This document shows positions 35,166 through 43,397 of a stretch of 64,000 nucleotides of DNA, piece after piece (the first letter of the stretch is position 1; every line of letters starts with the position of its first letter). The stretch spans positions 1 through 64,000 of the forward strand of contig JAJZME010000072.1 in assembly GCA_021803035.1 (NCBI GenBank), read 5' to 3'. Below the pieces are notes generated by a model. That model did not search any database, was not told the DNA's origin, and saw only the letters and a program-made list of their open reading frames with translations. The position numbers and the translations under genes are program-made. The DNA comes from Acidobacteriota bacterium (GTDB taxonomy: Bacteria > Acidobacteriota > Terriglobia > Terriglobales > Acidobacteriaceae).

Positions 35166-35182
35166 TGTGACATGGATCAGTG
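35166..35182. promoter_or_regulatory. Second candidate CRP-like half-symmetric site
   Basis: TTGTGACATGGATCAGTG contains TGTGA followed after six bases by TCAGT, similar to the CRP consensus TGTGA-N6-TCACA, with the second half degenerate. It is about 140 bases upstream of hoxE and 26 bases from the better palindrome. Confidence 0.3.
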
Positions 35183-35608
35183 TCCTTGCGCCGGCTTGTG
35201 CGTAAGGATACAGCGGTTTGAGTGGGAGGGCCCGCCGTGCCGGAATCCGGCATGAAAGGTTGAATTCGCTCAGGTTATTAGATAAGACCTGCATTTGACT
35301 ATGGATAACATGGCGCTTACTCTTGCAGCCAGCGATCAGCGTAACTAAGAATTTCCACGCGACTCTGTGCGGTCAGGAGGGATTATGCATGCGCGCAAGT
35401 CAGGTGGGAACATAGCTGAAAATGAAGCGCCCGGTTGGAGCGTGTAGCTCCTTTGCCTTATATTCGAGCGCGCGGGTTACCATAAGCGGAGACCTATCCG
35501 CCGAGAAAAGAACTCAGGAGAGAATTATTCCGCGTCCGATCTTGAGGGAAAGGTGTTTGGTCCGGCCCGGAGCGCATTTCCTCATGAACGGAACTTTATA
35601 CTGGCCCA

Positions 35609-35950
35609 ATGAAAATTGGCCCTTTGTCCACATTCGGCATCTTGTTCGTGGCGGCTTGTCTGGAAGCCGGAGGTGACGCGATCGTCAGAACAGGATTGCA
35701 TGACCATACTAAAATCACGCGATTTATGCTATTTACGGCGGGGGCGCTTGTGCTGTTTGTGTATGGCGTTACGGTCAATTCGCCGCCATGGGACTTTGGA
35801 CGTCTTCTCGGTGTCTATGTAACGCTCTTCTTCATCGTTGCTCAGGTTATTAACTACGTGTTTTTTGGAACGCGGCCAACTCCGCCGATATGGATTGGGG
35901 GCGCACTGATTCTATCTGGCGGATTGTTCATGACGTTCTGGAAGGCTTGA
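35609..35950 (+). CDS. Small four-helix membrane protein, SMR/YnfA-like
   Basis: 113 aa with four hydrophobic helices: FGILFVAACLEAGGDAIVR, FMLFTAGALVLFVYGVTV, LLGVYVTLFFIVAQVINYVF and IWIGGALILSGGLFMTFW. Glu19 in helix 1 aligns in position with the essential Glu14 of EmrE-type SMR transporters. Size and topology match the small multidrug resistance superfamily, more like the UPF0060/YnfA branch than EmrE. It stands alone between two gene-poor stretches, and its lower GC content hints at a separate origin. Substrate unknown. Confidence 0.65.
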   Translation: MKIGPLSTFGILFVAACLEAGGDAIVRTGLHDHTKITRFMLFTAGALVLFVYGVTVNSPPWDFGRLLGVYVTLFFIVAQVINYVFFGTRPTPPIWIGGALILSGGLFMTFWKA

Positions 35951-36509
35951 TCGCATTCGGGATCGGATTGCCATATAAGCGTCCTACTGCCATATGAGCG
36001 TCCTACTTTGATCGATAGGCAGGCGCGTGCAGTGCTGCGTGACATGACCAGGCGCGTGGCCGAGAACGGAAGCGAGGCGGCCCGATCTCGATCAGGGCAG
36101 GCCAAATTGGGCAAACGAGATTCGGCGCAGTTCGCAGGCGCCTTGCCGCGGCACCGGACCGCAAAGGTTATGCAGCATGACGCAAAATGCCATTCATTGC
36201 ACGGGAGGGCAGGAGCATGAACATAGCCGGGCAGTCCTGCACATGGTCACGATTATGCGCACCCGATCAAGCCCGGCGCGGAGCGGCGCTGCATTCGTGC
36301 TTCCGCTGGTCTTCATGACGACCGTCTTCTTAGTACCGAGTCCACGCGGATTTGCGATCTCCCAGGCGCGAAAATCCGGATCTCCACTTCTGCGAGCAGC
36401 AATCGCCTGCCGGCACCCCAGAACCTGGGCATCTAAATCCATCAAGCCCACTACGGAATCAGGAGGGCGGGGTACTAGAATTTGAAAGCTGAGAACAGGG
36501 GAGGATTCA
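35951..36509. other. Gene-poor stretch with short tandem repeat
   Basis: Two short plus-strand open frames (36008-36220 and 36177-36485) lack recognisable motifs and overlap in different frames, so I do not annotate them as genes. A 19-bp tandem repeat occurs at 35969-36006. The interval may hold decayed mobile or gene remnants. Confidence 0.5.
35969..36006. repeat. Tandem 19-bp direct repeat
   Basis: TGCCATATAAGCGTCCTAC (35969-35987) is followed immediately by TGCCATATGAGCGTCCTAC (35988-36006), differing at one base. Only two units are present. Confidence 0.7.
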
Positions 36510-37217
36510 ATGACTTCAAAGAACGGCACACGCATCACATGGCTTGGTCACGCGACCGTCCTGCTTGAGACCGCTGACACAAGCATTCTTATCGACCCAT
36601 ACATTGCGCAGAATCCCAAATATCCCAAGAATTTTGCTTTGCCGGCGAAGATCGATTACATTTTGCTGTCGCACGGACACGGGGACCACATCTCCGACGT
36701 TGTGCCGGTGGCCGCGCGGCATGGTGCGACCGTGGTTGCCATCTACGAGCTGGCCAGCTACGTGGGCGGCAAGGGCGTGTCAGAAACCATCGGCATGAAC
36801 CTGGGCGGGACGGTGCAGTTGAACGGCGTGGCGGCGACGATGGTCGAGGCCAAGCATTCCTCGGGCGCACAGGACGAAAAGGGCACGCACTACGTGGGCG
36901 TGGCGGCGGGCTATGTGCTGAGCGTAGCGGGCGGGCCGGTGCTCTACTTTGCCGGCGATACGGCGGTGTTCGGGGACATGAAGCTGATTGGCGAGCTGTA
37001 CCGGCCCAAGGTGGCGATGCTGCCTATCGGGGGGCATTTCACCATGGGTCCGAAGGAGGCCGCTCTGGCGACGAGCCTGCTGCAACCGGAGGTGATTCTG
37101 CCGCTGCACTTCGGCACGTTTCCGGTGCTGACGGGCACGCCGGAGCAGTTGGCCGAGCTGGTGGGACCGAAGGTGAAGGTGATGGCCTGGAAGCCAGGTG
37201 AAGAGTATACGGTGTAA
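36510..37217 (+). CDS. Metal-dependent hydrolase, UPF0173 type
   Basis: 235 aa metallo-beta-lactamase fold. The zinc motif SHGHGDH contains His55, His57, Asp59 and His60, LGHATVLLE with Asp29 lies before it, and later ligands are seen in EAKHSSG, YFAGDTAVFGDM and LPIGGHFTMG, with HFGTFPVL at the end. The protein family (UPF0173) is widespread and has no assigned substrate. The gene is preceded by AGGGGAGG at 36496-36503, a strong ribosome-binding site. Convergent with the APC permease, 18 bases apart. Confidence 0.92.
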   Translation: MTSKNGTRITWLGHATVLLETADTSILIDPYIAQNPKYPKNFALPAKIDYILLSHGHGDHISDVVPVAARHGATVVAIYELASYVGGKGVSETIGMNLGGTVQLNGVAATMVEAKHSSGAQDEKGTHYVGVAAGYVLSVAGGPVLYFAGDTAVFGDMKLIGELYRPKVAMLPIGGHFTMGPKEAALATSLLQPEVILPLHFGTFPVLTGTPEQLAELVGPKVKVMAWKPGEEYTV

Positions 37218-37235
37218 CAGCGGGCGCGGCCGGTT

Positions 37236-39629
37236 TTACTGGTCGCGCGTCTGCTTGATGGCGCGGGGCGGCGGTTCGGATGAGGGAGACGGCAGCCCCG
37301 GAGGGCCCTGGGCGCCGAGGCGTGCCGGCGGCGGACCGGATGCGCAGTAGTTGCGCAGGTCGCGGACGATCTCGTCCTTTTCCCGGGCGTACTGGCCGGC
37401 CAGCCGGGTGAGGGCAAAGGTGATGATGTCGCTGTGATGCAGCTCCTGCAGGGAGGGATCGCGGCGCATGTTGAGCCAGAGCCGGTGGACCAGTTGCACG
37501 TTTTCGGGGCTGAGCGCGGGGGCGTGCGGGCCGATGTAGAACATCTTCACGTTGCCCTCGGGATCGGCGACGTAGAAGTTGAACTGCCGCTTCGGCTCGG
37601 GCAGGGCCTCCCAGGCCTGGCCGATGTGGTAGGCCTGTTCCTCGGGGGTCATGAGCGAGGAGTGGCCGGAGACCACGGTATCCACTTCCAGCGAATTGGC
37701 GCCCTGGGCCAGGGCGGCAAAGACGTCTCCGGCGGGGAGTACGAGCAGGGATACTTTCTTGCCAAAGCTCTCCGCCACGGCGACGGCCTTGGTGAAGAGC
37801 ATCTGCTCGTGTTCGGTAAAACTCTGCTGCTCCAGGTTGAGATACTCCGGACCGCCGGCGCCCATCAGGCGCACGCTGAGCACGACCACGTCCTGCTCGT
37901 CGGTGCTGGTGTGAGCCAAAGCCCACTTGAGGGCGTAGGGATTGACGACGTCCCGCATGGTGACGATGACGCCGCCGGGCCGGATGGCCGCCGACTCGCG
38001 GCTGACGGTCTCCTGGTGCTCAAGCTGGAAATGATCCTTCATCTCCCTTGCGGCCAGAGCATGGCGGCGCATGTTCTGGCGCTCCGAAATGGAGAAGACG
38101 ATGAAGAATCCCACGGTGAAGATGATGCCGCTCACGGTGGCGATGGACTTGGTGAAGAGATTCACGGTGGCCGTGGTCAGCAGGACGAGAAAGACGGAGA
38201 GCAGGCCGATGGGAATTTCGAGATTGCCAATGCGCAGATTGGGGGGGACCTTCCAGCCGCGCTCGCCATGGTACTTCCAGCGCAGGACCAGCATGGCGAG
38301 GTTGTTGAAGGTGAACGACCAGATGACGCCGAAGGCGTAGGCCTCGCCGAGGACGATGACGTTGCCGCGGCTGGCGAGGATGGTGATCATCTGCAGGATG
38401 AAGACCAGGTTGACGATGCGGTAGCTGGTGCCGTACTTGCGATGCGGCCTGCGGAACCAGTCGGTGAGCACGCCGTCTTCGGCCACGCGCATCAGTACGC
38501 CCACCGAGCCGATGATGGAGGCATTGATGGCGCCGGAGAGGATCAGGAAGCCGACAATGACTACGAAGGTGCGGAAGATGATGCGCAGGAACATCGGGCC
38601 GACCATGTACATCGCCAGCCCCGCGATCAGGTCGTCGGAGTAGACGTGCGTGCGCTGGAAGGCGGGGATGAGCATGGAGGCCATCAACGTAGCGCCGCCG
38701 GTGAAGACCAGGCTGTAAATGGCGATGATGATGGCCGCGCGCTTGAGGTTGCGGAGCTTGGGATGTTGAATCTCGCGGTTGACCTGGGCCAGGGTCTCCA
38801 TGCCGCTCATGGCCAGGATGGAGTGGCCGAAGGCCATGAGGATGCCAAATACGCCGAGGAGCGGCAGCCCTTCTCCGCGAAGAAAACCCAGGGCGTCGCG
38901 GCTGAAATGGAGATTGGACGGGATGGGCGCGGGAGGCAGATGCACGCCGCGGATGAAAATCGAGTAGATGCCCCAGACAAGGAGAATCACCACCATCACG
39001 GTGGTGGTTTGCATGACGCGCAAGGCCTTTTGGCTGGATTCTTCGATCCCTTCAATGTTTTTCCACCAGTAATAGGTGGTTGCCAGCACGGCGAACATGA
39101 CCGAGGCGTGGTTCGGATTGAACTGCAGGGGCTGGTTGTGCGCGTAGATCAGGGCCGGAGGCAGCCAGTGGCTCTGGTTGGCAACCCGCAGCAACTGGTT
39201 GATCAGGCCGGTAATGTATTGCCCGGCGGAAATGCCCGAGATCGGCCCCGTGAGAACGTAATCGAACATGAGGGCAGACACGCTGATTTTGGCGAAGGTG
39301 CCGCCCAGGGCCTCTTTCACAACGCGGTACACCCCGCCGCGGGTGAACATGGAGCAGCTCTCGACGTACACCGAGCACACCGCGAAGCTGAAGAGCATGA
39401 TGGCGAGGATGAACCATGCGGCCGAGGGGCCGATGGCCTGCTCCGCGATGCCGCCGGCATAGAACGCCGACGAGGCCATGTCGTTGAGGACAACCGCTGC
39501 CGCGCGCCAGAAAGAGATGAAGGTGAGCATCACGGAGGATGCCACGATCAGGCGGACGCGGTTGGGCGGTGGGACTCCGGTCGTTCGTGAAGAGGCCATT
39601 GCAAGAAGAGCCAGCGCGGCGGCCGGCAT
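37236..39629 (-). CDS. APC-family permease with C-terminal USP-like domain
   Basis: 797 aa. Residues about 25-515 form an amino acid-polyamine-organocation permease with about twelve helices (NDMASSAFYAGGIAEQAIGP, GGVYRVVKEALGG, SGMETLAQVNREIQHPK, ILSGAINASIIG). From about residue 545, a soluble cytoplasmic domain follows (GGVIVTMRDVVNPYALKWAL, DVVVLSVRLMG, VLPAGDVFAALAQGAN, VDTVVSGHSS) resembling universal stress proteins, ending in a proline-rich tail. The start may be the ATG at 39597-39599, because neither has a strong ribosome-binding site. APC permeases with USP domains are known; substrate unknown. Confidence 0.88.
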   Translation of the reverse strand: MPAAALALLAMASSRTTGVPPPNRVRLIVASSVMLTFISFWRAAAVVLNDMASSAFYAGGIAEQAIGPSAAWFILAIMLFSFAVCSVYVESCSMFTRGGVYRVVKEALGGTFAKISVSALMFDYVLTGPISGISAGQYITGLINQLLRVANQSHWLPPALIYAHNQPLQFNPNHASVMFAVLATTYYWWKNIEGIEESSQKALRVMQTTTVMVVILLVWGIYSIFIRGVHLPPAPIPSNLHFSRDALGFLRGEGLPLLGVFGILMAFGHSILAMSGMETLAQVNREIQHPKLRNLKRAAIIIAIYSLVFTGGATLMASMLIPAFQRTHVYSDDLIAGLAMYMVGPMFLRIIFRTFVVIVGFLILSGAINASIIGSVGVLMRVAEDGVLTDWFRRPHRKYGTSYRIVNLVFILQMITILASRGNVIVLGEAYAFGVIWSFTFNNLAMLVLRWKYHGERGWKVPPNLRIGNLEIPIGLLSVFLVLLTTATVNLFTKSIATVSGIIFTVGFFIVFSISERQNMRRHALAAREMKDHFQLEHQETVSRESAAIRPGGVIVTMRDVVNPYALKWALAHTSTDEQDVVVLSVRLMGAGGPEYLNLEQQSFTEHEQMLFTKAVAVAESFGKKVSLLVLPAGDVFAALAQGANSLEVDTVVSGHSSLMTPEEQAYHIGQAWEALPEPKRQFNFYVADPEGNVKMFYIGPHAPALSPENVQLVHRLWLNMRRDPSLQELHHSDIITFALTRLAGQYAREKDEIVRDLRNYCASGPPPARLGAQGPPGLPSPSSEPPPRAIKQTRDQ

Positions 39630-39792
39630 TCAAAATATCAGGAAAGCGAGAACCACCGCCGCCCTTCGGTGAGTCTAAGTCTCGATTAATGGCCTGTCAA
39701 TGCGCAATATGGAGGAGAATGATTGAGCCGGATTCATGTAAGGAGGGAAATTAGCGGCGCGACCCGCCCAAAGGAGGCGCGAATCGGCAGGG

Positions 39793-39918
39793 TTAGTCTT
39801 TTCCGAAGATCTCCTGGCAATCTTCAATGAAGCTGATGACCACGACGACGGCCGAGCCCGCCAAGCCGATGAAGAAAAGCACTTCAACCACTCGCATTAG
39901 GAAGAGCACCAGCCACAT
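39793..39918 (-). CDS. 41-aa single-helix membrane protein
   Basis: From the ATG at 39916-39918 the peptide begins MWLVLFLMRVVEVLFFIGLA and contains one long hydrophobic segment with a polar, acidic end (SFIEDCQEIFGKD). The frame is open further upstream, but that part is Pro/Arg-rich and unlike protein. It lies 95 bases from the divergent lnt. It may be a genuine small membrane protein; I cannot assign a function. Confidence 0.5.
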   Translation of the reverse strand: MWLVLFLMRVVEVLFFIGLAGSAVVVVISFIEDCQEIFGKD

Positions 39919-40013
39919 GCAGTCGATTGTAGCGTGATTTAGCGGGACCGGCCGTCGCGTTTGCTGCCGGTTTGGTACGGCGGGCAGCCCCAATGCTTTA
40001 AACTCGGCCCTGT

Positions 40014-41675
40014 ATGCAGCGCGATTCCTGGAAACCCTGGGCCGCGGCGGTCCTTTCAGCGGGCCTGCTGGAGTTGCCGTTTCCACTTGCCGGGCCGCTG
40101 CCGCCCTGGCGTTCGGTATTTGCATGGTTTGGGCTGGTGCCGCTGCTGGCGGTCATTTTGTCGCCCGCGAGCGCCGGGAAGCCGCATCCGCTGCGCCGCG
40201 CCTTTGTGACGGCCTATCTCTGCGGCGTGCTCTGGTACATGGGCAACTGCTACTGGATCTACAACACCATGCTGCATTATGGCTCGCTGGCGCGGTGGGT
40301 CTGCGTGCTGCTGCTGATCGGTTTCAGCATGGTGCTGGGGGCTTACTTCGGTCTTTTTGGCTGGGGCGTGATGGCGGTGCGGCAGGGCACCGGCAGCACG
40401 CGGCTGGCGCTGGCCGCGGCACCCTTTTTCTGGGCCGCGGTGGAGCTGGCCGGAGCGCGGATCACCTGCGTTCCCTGGGATCAGCTCGGCTATTCGCAGG
40501 TGGACAACGCGGTGGTGAATCAGCTTGCGCCGTGGACGGGCGTTTACGGCATCAGCTTTGTGCTGGTGGCGGTGAACGCGCTGATCGCGGGCGGACTGCT
40601 GCTGGAACGGCGCCAGGGCAGGCGGGCCTGGGGGGGTGCCGGGGTGGTGCTGGCACTGGCCGGCTGGGCGGGCATCCTGGTGCAGCCGCCCAAGCCTGCA
40701 ACCACGGCCACGGCCGTGCTGGTCCAGCCCAACCTGAACGTAGGCTCCAGCAACAACTGGATCGGCGCCACCTGGGACCGGCACATGGCGCAGTTCGAGC
40801 GCCTGGCCGGCGAGGATTGCAAGAGCTATATCGCCGGCATTCCGCAAACCGGAGCGCCCACGCGCGAGATGGTCTGCCCGCCTCAGCCCGTGCATCCGGA
40901 TCTGGTGGCCTGGCCGGAGTCGCCGGCGCCCTTTTTCCAGAGCGATCCGCGGCTGCAGCCGGCGCTGGCGTCGATTGCCACATCGCGAGACGCGGCGATG
41001 GTGGTGGGCGCGGTCGGAACCGATTACTCGGAGAAAAAGAACGAGTGGCGTTACTACAACTCCGCTTTGATCCTCAACTCGATGGGCGAGTTCGTGGGCC
41101 GCTACGACAAGATCCACCTTGTTCCGTTCGGCGAGTACATTCCATTCCGGCATCTGCTGTGGTTTGCGCGCAAGCTTACCGGCCGCGTTGGGTCGTTCAC
41201 GCGGGGCAAGAAGCACAAGGTCTTCGTGCTCAACGGGCATCGCTACGGGGTCTTCATCTGCTATGAGGCGGTTTTCGCCAACGAGGTGCGCAAATTTGCG
41301 CGCAACGGAGCGCAGGTATTTGTGAACATCAGCGATGACGGCTGGTACGGCAACACCAGCGCGCCGTGGCAGCACCTGAACATGGCGCGCATGAGAGCCA
41401 TCGAAAACCGGCGCTGGCTGCTGCGCGACACCAACAACGGCGTGACCGCGGCCATCGACCCCGACGGCCGCGTGGAGCAAAGCATTCCGCGGCATTGCGT
41501 GGACGCGCTGCCAGCCCGTTTCGGCTTCAACAGCAAGCTCACCTTCTACACCGTGCACGGCGACGTCTTCGCGTGGCTTTGTGCGATACTCGCTATAGGC
41601 GCTGTTTTGTGGTGTTTGCCGGCGGGGTGGAGGGAACGGCGTCGAAGAGCGGGCAAGCCGCCGCTCACGCGCTGA
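40014..41675 (+). CDS. lnt: Apolipoprotein N-acyltransferase
   Basis: 553 aa. About seven N-terminal membrane helices (residues 5-215) are followed by a periplasmic carbon-nitrogen-hydrolase domain and a last membrane helix. The triad equivalents are Glu302 (WPESPAPF), Lys366 (YDKIHLVPFGEYIPF) and Cys416 (VFICYEAVF). WYGNTSAPWQHLNMARMRAIENRRWLLRDTNNG is the family's late signature. It adds the third acyl chain to the N-terminal cysteine of lipoproteins. A strong Shine-Dalgarno site is not obvious, but the N-terminus fits the family. It lies 57 bases upstream of prfB. Confidence 0.94.
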   Translation: MQRDSWKPWAAAVLSAGLLELPFPLAGPLPPWRSVFAWFGLVPLLAVILSPASAGKPHPLRRAFVTAYLCGVLWYMGNCYWIYNTMLHYGSLARWVCVLLLIGFSMVLGAYFGLFGWGVMAVRQGTGSTRLALAAAPFFWAAVELAGARITCVPWDQLGYSQVDNAVVNQLAPWTGVYGISFVLVAVNALIAGGLLLERRQGRRAWGGAGVVLALAGWAGILVQPPKPATTATAVLVQPNLNVGSSNNWIGATWDRHMAQFERLAGEDCKSYIAGIPQTGAPTREMVCPPQPVHPDLVAWPESPAPFFQSDPRLQPALASIATSRDAAMVVGAVGTDYSEKKNEWRYYNSALILNSMGEFVGRYDKIHLVPFGEYIPFRHLLWFARKLTGRVGSFTRGKKHKVFVLNGHRYGVFICYEAVFANEVRKFARNGAQVFVNISDDGWYGNTSAPWQHLNMARMRAIENRRWLLRDTNNGVTAAIDPDGRVEQSIPRHCVDALPARFGFNSKLTFYTVHGDVFAWLCAILAIGAVLWCLPAGWRERRRRAGKPPLTR

Positions 41676-41732
41676 GCCGCCGCGGCGGGTTCATTTGCAA
41701 TCTTCAAATAAAGTCAGGTCTCAAGAGCAATC

Positions 41733-42870
41733 ATGGCGCTGAACGATCTCGAATTCGCTTACGCTCCGCTGCGCGACCAGGTCCGCGACCTGCGGGAGTA
41801 TCTTTGACCCTGCTCGCCTGCGCAGGGAACTTGCCCACATTGAAAGCAAGCTTGCCGATCCGGCCTTGTGGAGTGATCCGGCTGCCAGCCAGCCGCTGAT
41901 GCGCGAGCGCAAGCGGCTGGAGCATCTCATTGCGGACGACGACGAACTGATGCGCCGCGCGGGCGACATCGACGCTTACTTTGAGCTGGCGCGCGAGGGC
42001 GAGGACGTGCTCGGCGATCTGGAGCGCGAGATGAAGAGCCTAGCCACGTTTGCCGATGAGCTGGAAGCGCGCACCATGCTGGGCGGCGAAACGGACGCGC
42101 TCAATGCGATTGTGACCGTGCATCCCGGCGCGGGTGGCACGGAAAGCCAGGACTGGGCCGAGATGCTGGTGCGCATGTATCTGCGCTGGGCCGAGCAGCA
42201 GGGCTTCAAGACAGAGATGAACGACTATCAGGACGGCGAAGAAGCAGGCATCAAGTCGGCCACCTTCACCATCATGGGCGAATACGCCTTCGGTCTGCTG
42301 GCCGGCGAGAGCGGCGTGCACCGGCTGGTACGCATTTCGCCCTTCGACTCGGCCAAGCGGCGGCATACGTCGTTTGCTTCGGTCTTCGTTTCGCCGGAGA
42401 TCGACGAGTCGATTCACGTGGACCTGAAGATGGAAGACCTGCGCATCGATACCTACCGCAGCGGCGGCAAGGGCGGCCAGCACGTGAACACCACGGATTC
42501 GGCGGTGCGCATGACGCACATTCCGACGGGCATCGTGGTGCAGTGCCAGAACGAGCGCTCGCAGCACAAAAACCGCGATAAAGCCATGAAGATGATGCGC
42601 TCGAGGCTCTACGAGTACGAACTGGAAAAGAAGCGCGCGGAGAGCAAGAAGCTGGAAGACTCGAAGCTCGATATCAACTTCGGCTCGCAGATCCGGTCGT
42701 ATGTGCTGCAGCCCTACCGCATGGCCAAGGACCACCGCACCAAGGTGGAAGTGGGCGATGTGGACAAGGTGCTGGACGGGTATCTGGAGCCATTCCTGCG
42801 CGGCTATCTGCTGGCCAGGCGGCGGGGCACGGCGGTTTCCGCAGCGGCGGACGACAACATGGATGTGTAA
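41733..42870 (+). CDS. prfB: Peptide chain release factor 2 (programmed +1 frameshift)
   Basis: The gene is split into two frames joined by the classic autoregulatory frameshift. Frame 1: ATG at 41733 through CTT at 41802-41804, then in-frame TGA at 41805-41807; after +1 slippage reading resumes with GAC at 41806-41808. The full protein is 378 aa. The codon-recognition tripeptide SPF is at Ser202-Phe204, and the GGQ hydrolysis motif at 247-249 in GGKGGQHVNTTDSAV. RF2 releases peptides at UGA and UAA; scarcity of RF2 promotes the shift at its own UGA. Followed closely by a CoA-binding protein gene. Confidence 0.95.
41790..41808 (+). promoter_or_regulatory. RF2 programmed frameshift signal
   Basis: The site reads CGGGAG-TAT-CTT-TGA-C: an internal SD-like CGGGAG (AGGGGG in E. 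coli) three bases before the slippery CTT, then the in-frame UGA followed by C. The spacing equals the well-known prfB signal. A downstream frame opens at GAC 41806. Confidence 0.93.
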
Positions 42871-42884
42871 ACGGGGAAATGCGA

Positions 42885-43331
42885 ATGAAGAATGATCCAG
42901 CCATCATCGAAGAAATCCTGCGCACGGCCAAGACTGTTGCCGTTCCGGGCATGAGCGACAAGCCCGCGCGCGCCAGCTACAACATCGGCCGCTATCTGGC
43001 GGCGAACGGCTATCGCGTGCTGCCGGTGAACCCAGCCATCAAGGAAGTGCTGGGCATGACGAGCTATCCGGATCTGGATGCGGCGCAGGCCGCCGCCCGT
43101 GAGCAGACCGGCAAGGGCATTGATCTGGTGGACGTTTTTCGCGCTTCAGAGTTCGTTCCGGCCATTGTGGACGACATGATCCGGCTGGGTATTCCGTACC
43201 TGTGGCTGCAGGATGGGGTGATCAACGACGAGGCCGTGGCGCGCGCCCAGGCTGCCGGGGTCAAATGCGTGCAGGACGATTGCGTTTTTCGCGAGCATGC
43301 CGCGCGGCCGGAGCTGCATCCCGGCCACTGA
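42885..43331 (+). CDS. CoA-binding domain protein (YccU-like)
   Basis: 148 aa from ATG 42885 (MKNDPAIIEEILRTAKTVAV). A Rossmann-type CoA-binding domain: VAVPGMSDKPARASYNIGRYLAANGYRVLPVNP with the nucleotide loop, then GIDLVDVFRASEFVPAIVDDMI and PYLWLQDGVINDEAVARAQAAG. This family is common, small and uncharacterised. An ATG six bases earlier is also in frame, but the GGGG at 42873-42876 is better placed for the later one. Starts 14 bases after prfB. Confidence 0.9.
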   Translation: MKNDPAIIEEILRTAKTVAVPGMSDKPARASYNIGRYLAANGYRVLPVNPAIKEVLGMTSYPDLDAAQAAAREQTGKGIDLVDVFRASEFVPAIVDDMIRLGIPYLWLQDGVINDEAVARAQAAGVKCVQDDCVFREHAARPELHPGH

Positions 43332-43397
43332 GGGCGGGGCTGCGGCGCGCCGGTCCGATAGACTGAAAGTAGCGACCGGACCTCAAGTTAGATAGCC

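Larger units (their letters stand above)
35027..35608. other. Regulatory/intergenic stretch between hoxE and a small membrane protein
   Basis: No gene is supported here. It is the upstream region of the hox operon and holds at least two CRP/FNR-type palindromes (35127-35140 and 35166-35182). Base composition is lower in GC than the neighbours. Open frames on both strands lack family motifs. Confidence 0.6.

Noticed and set aside
35422-35676. 84-codon plus-strand frame before the SMR-like gene
   Set aside because: It overlaps the SMR-like gene in another frame and has no membrane or motif character.
36008-36485. Two short overlapping plus-strand frames in the gene-poor interval
   Set aside because: No homology-like features, weak starts and overlap in different frames; not annotated.
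37434-39590. 718-codon plus-strand frame opposite the APC permease
   Set aside because: Shadow frame rich in Asp, Glu, His and Gly, without motifs; the permease on the minus strand explains the region.
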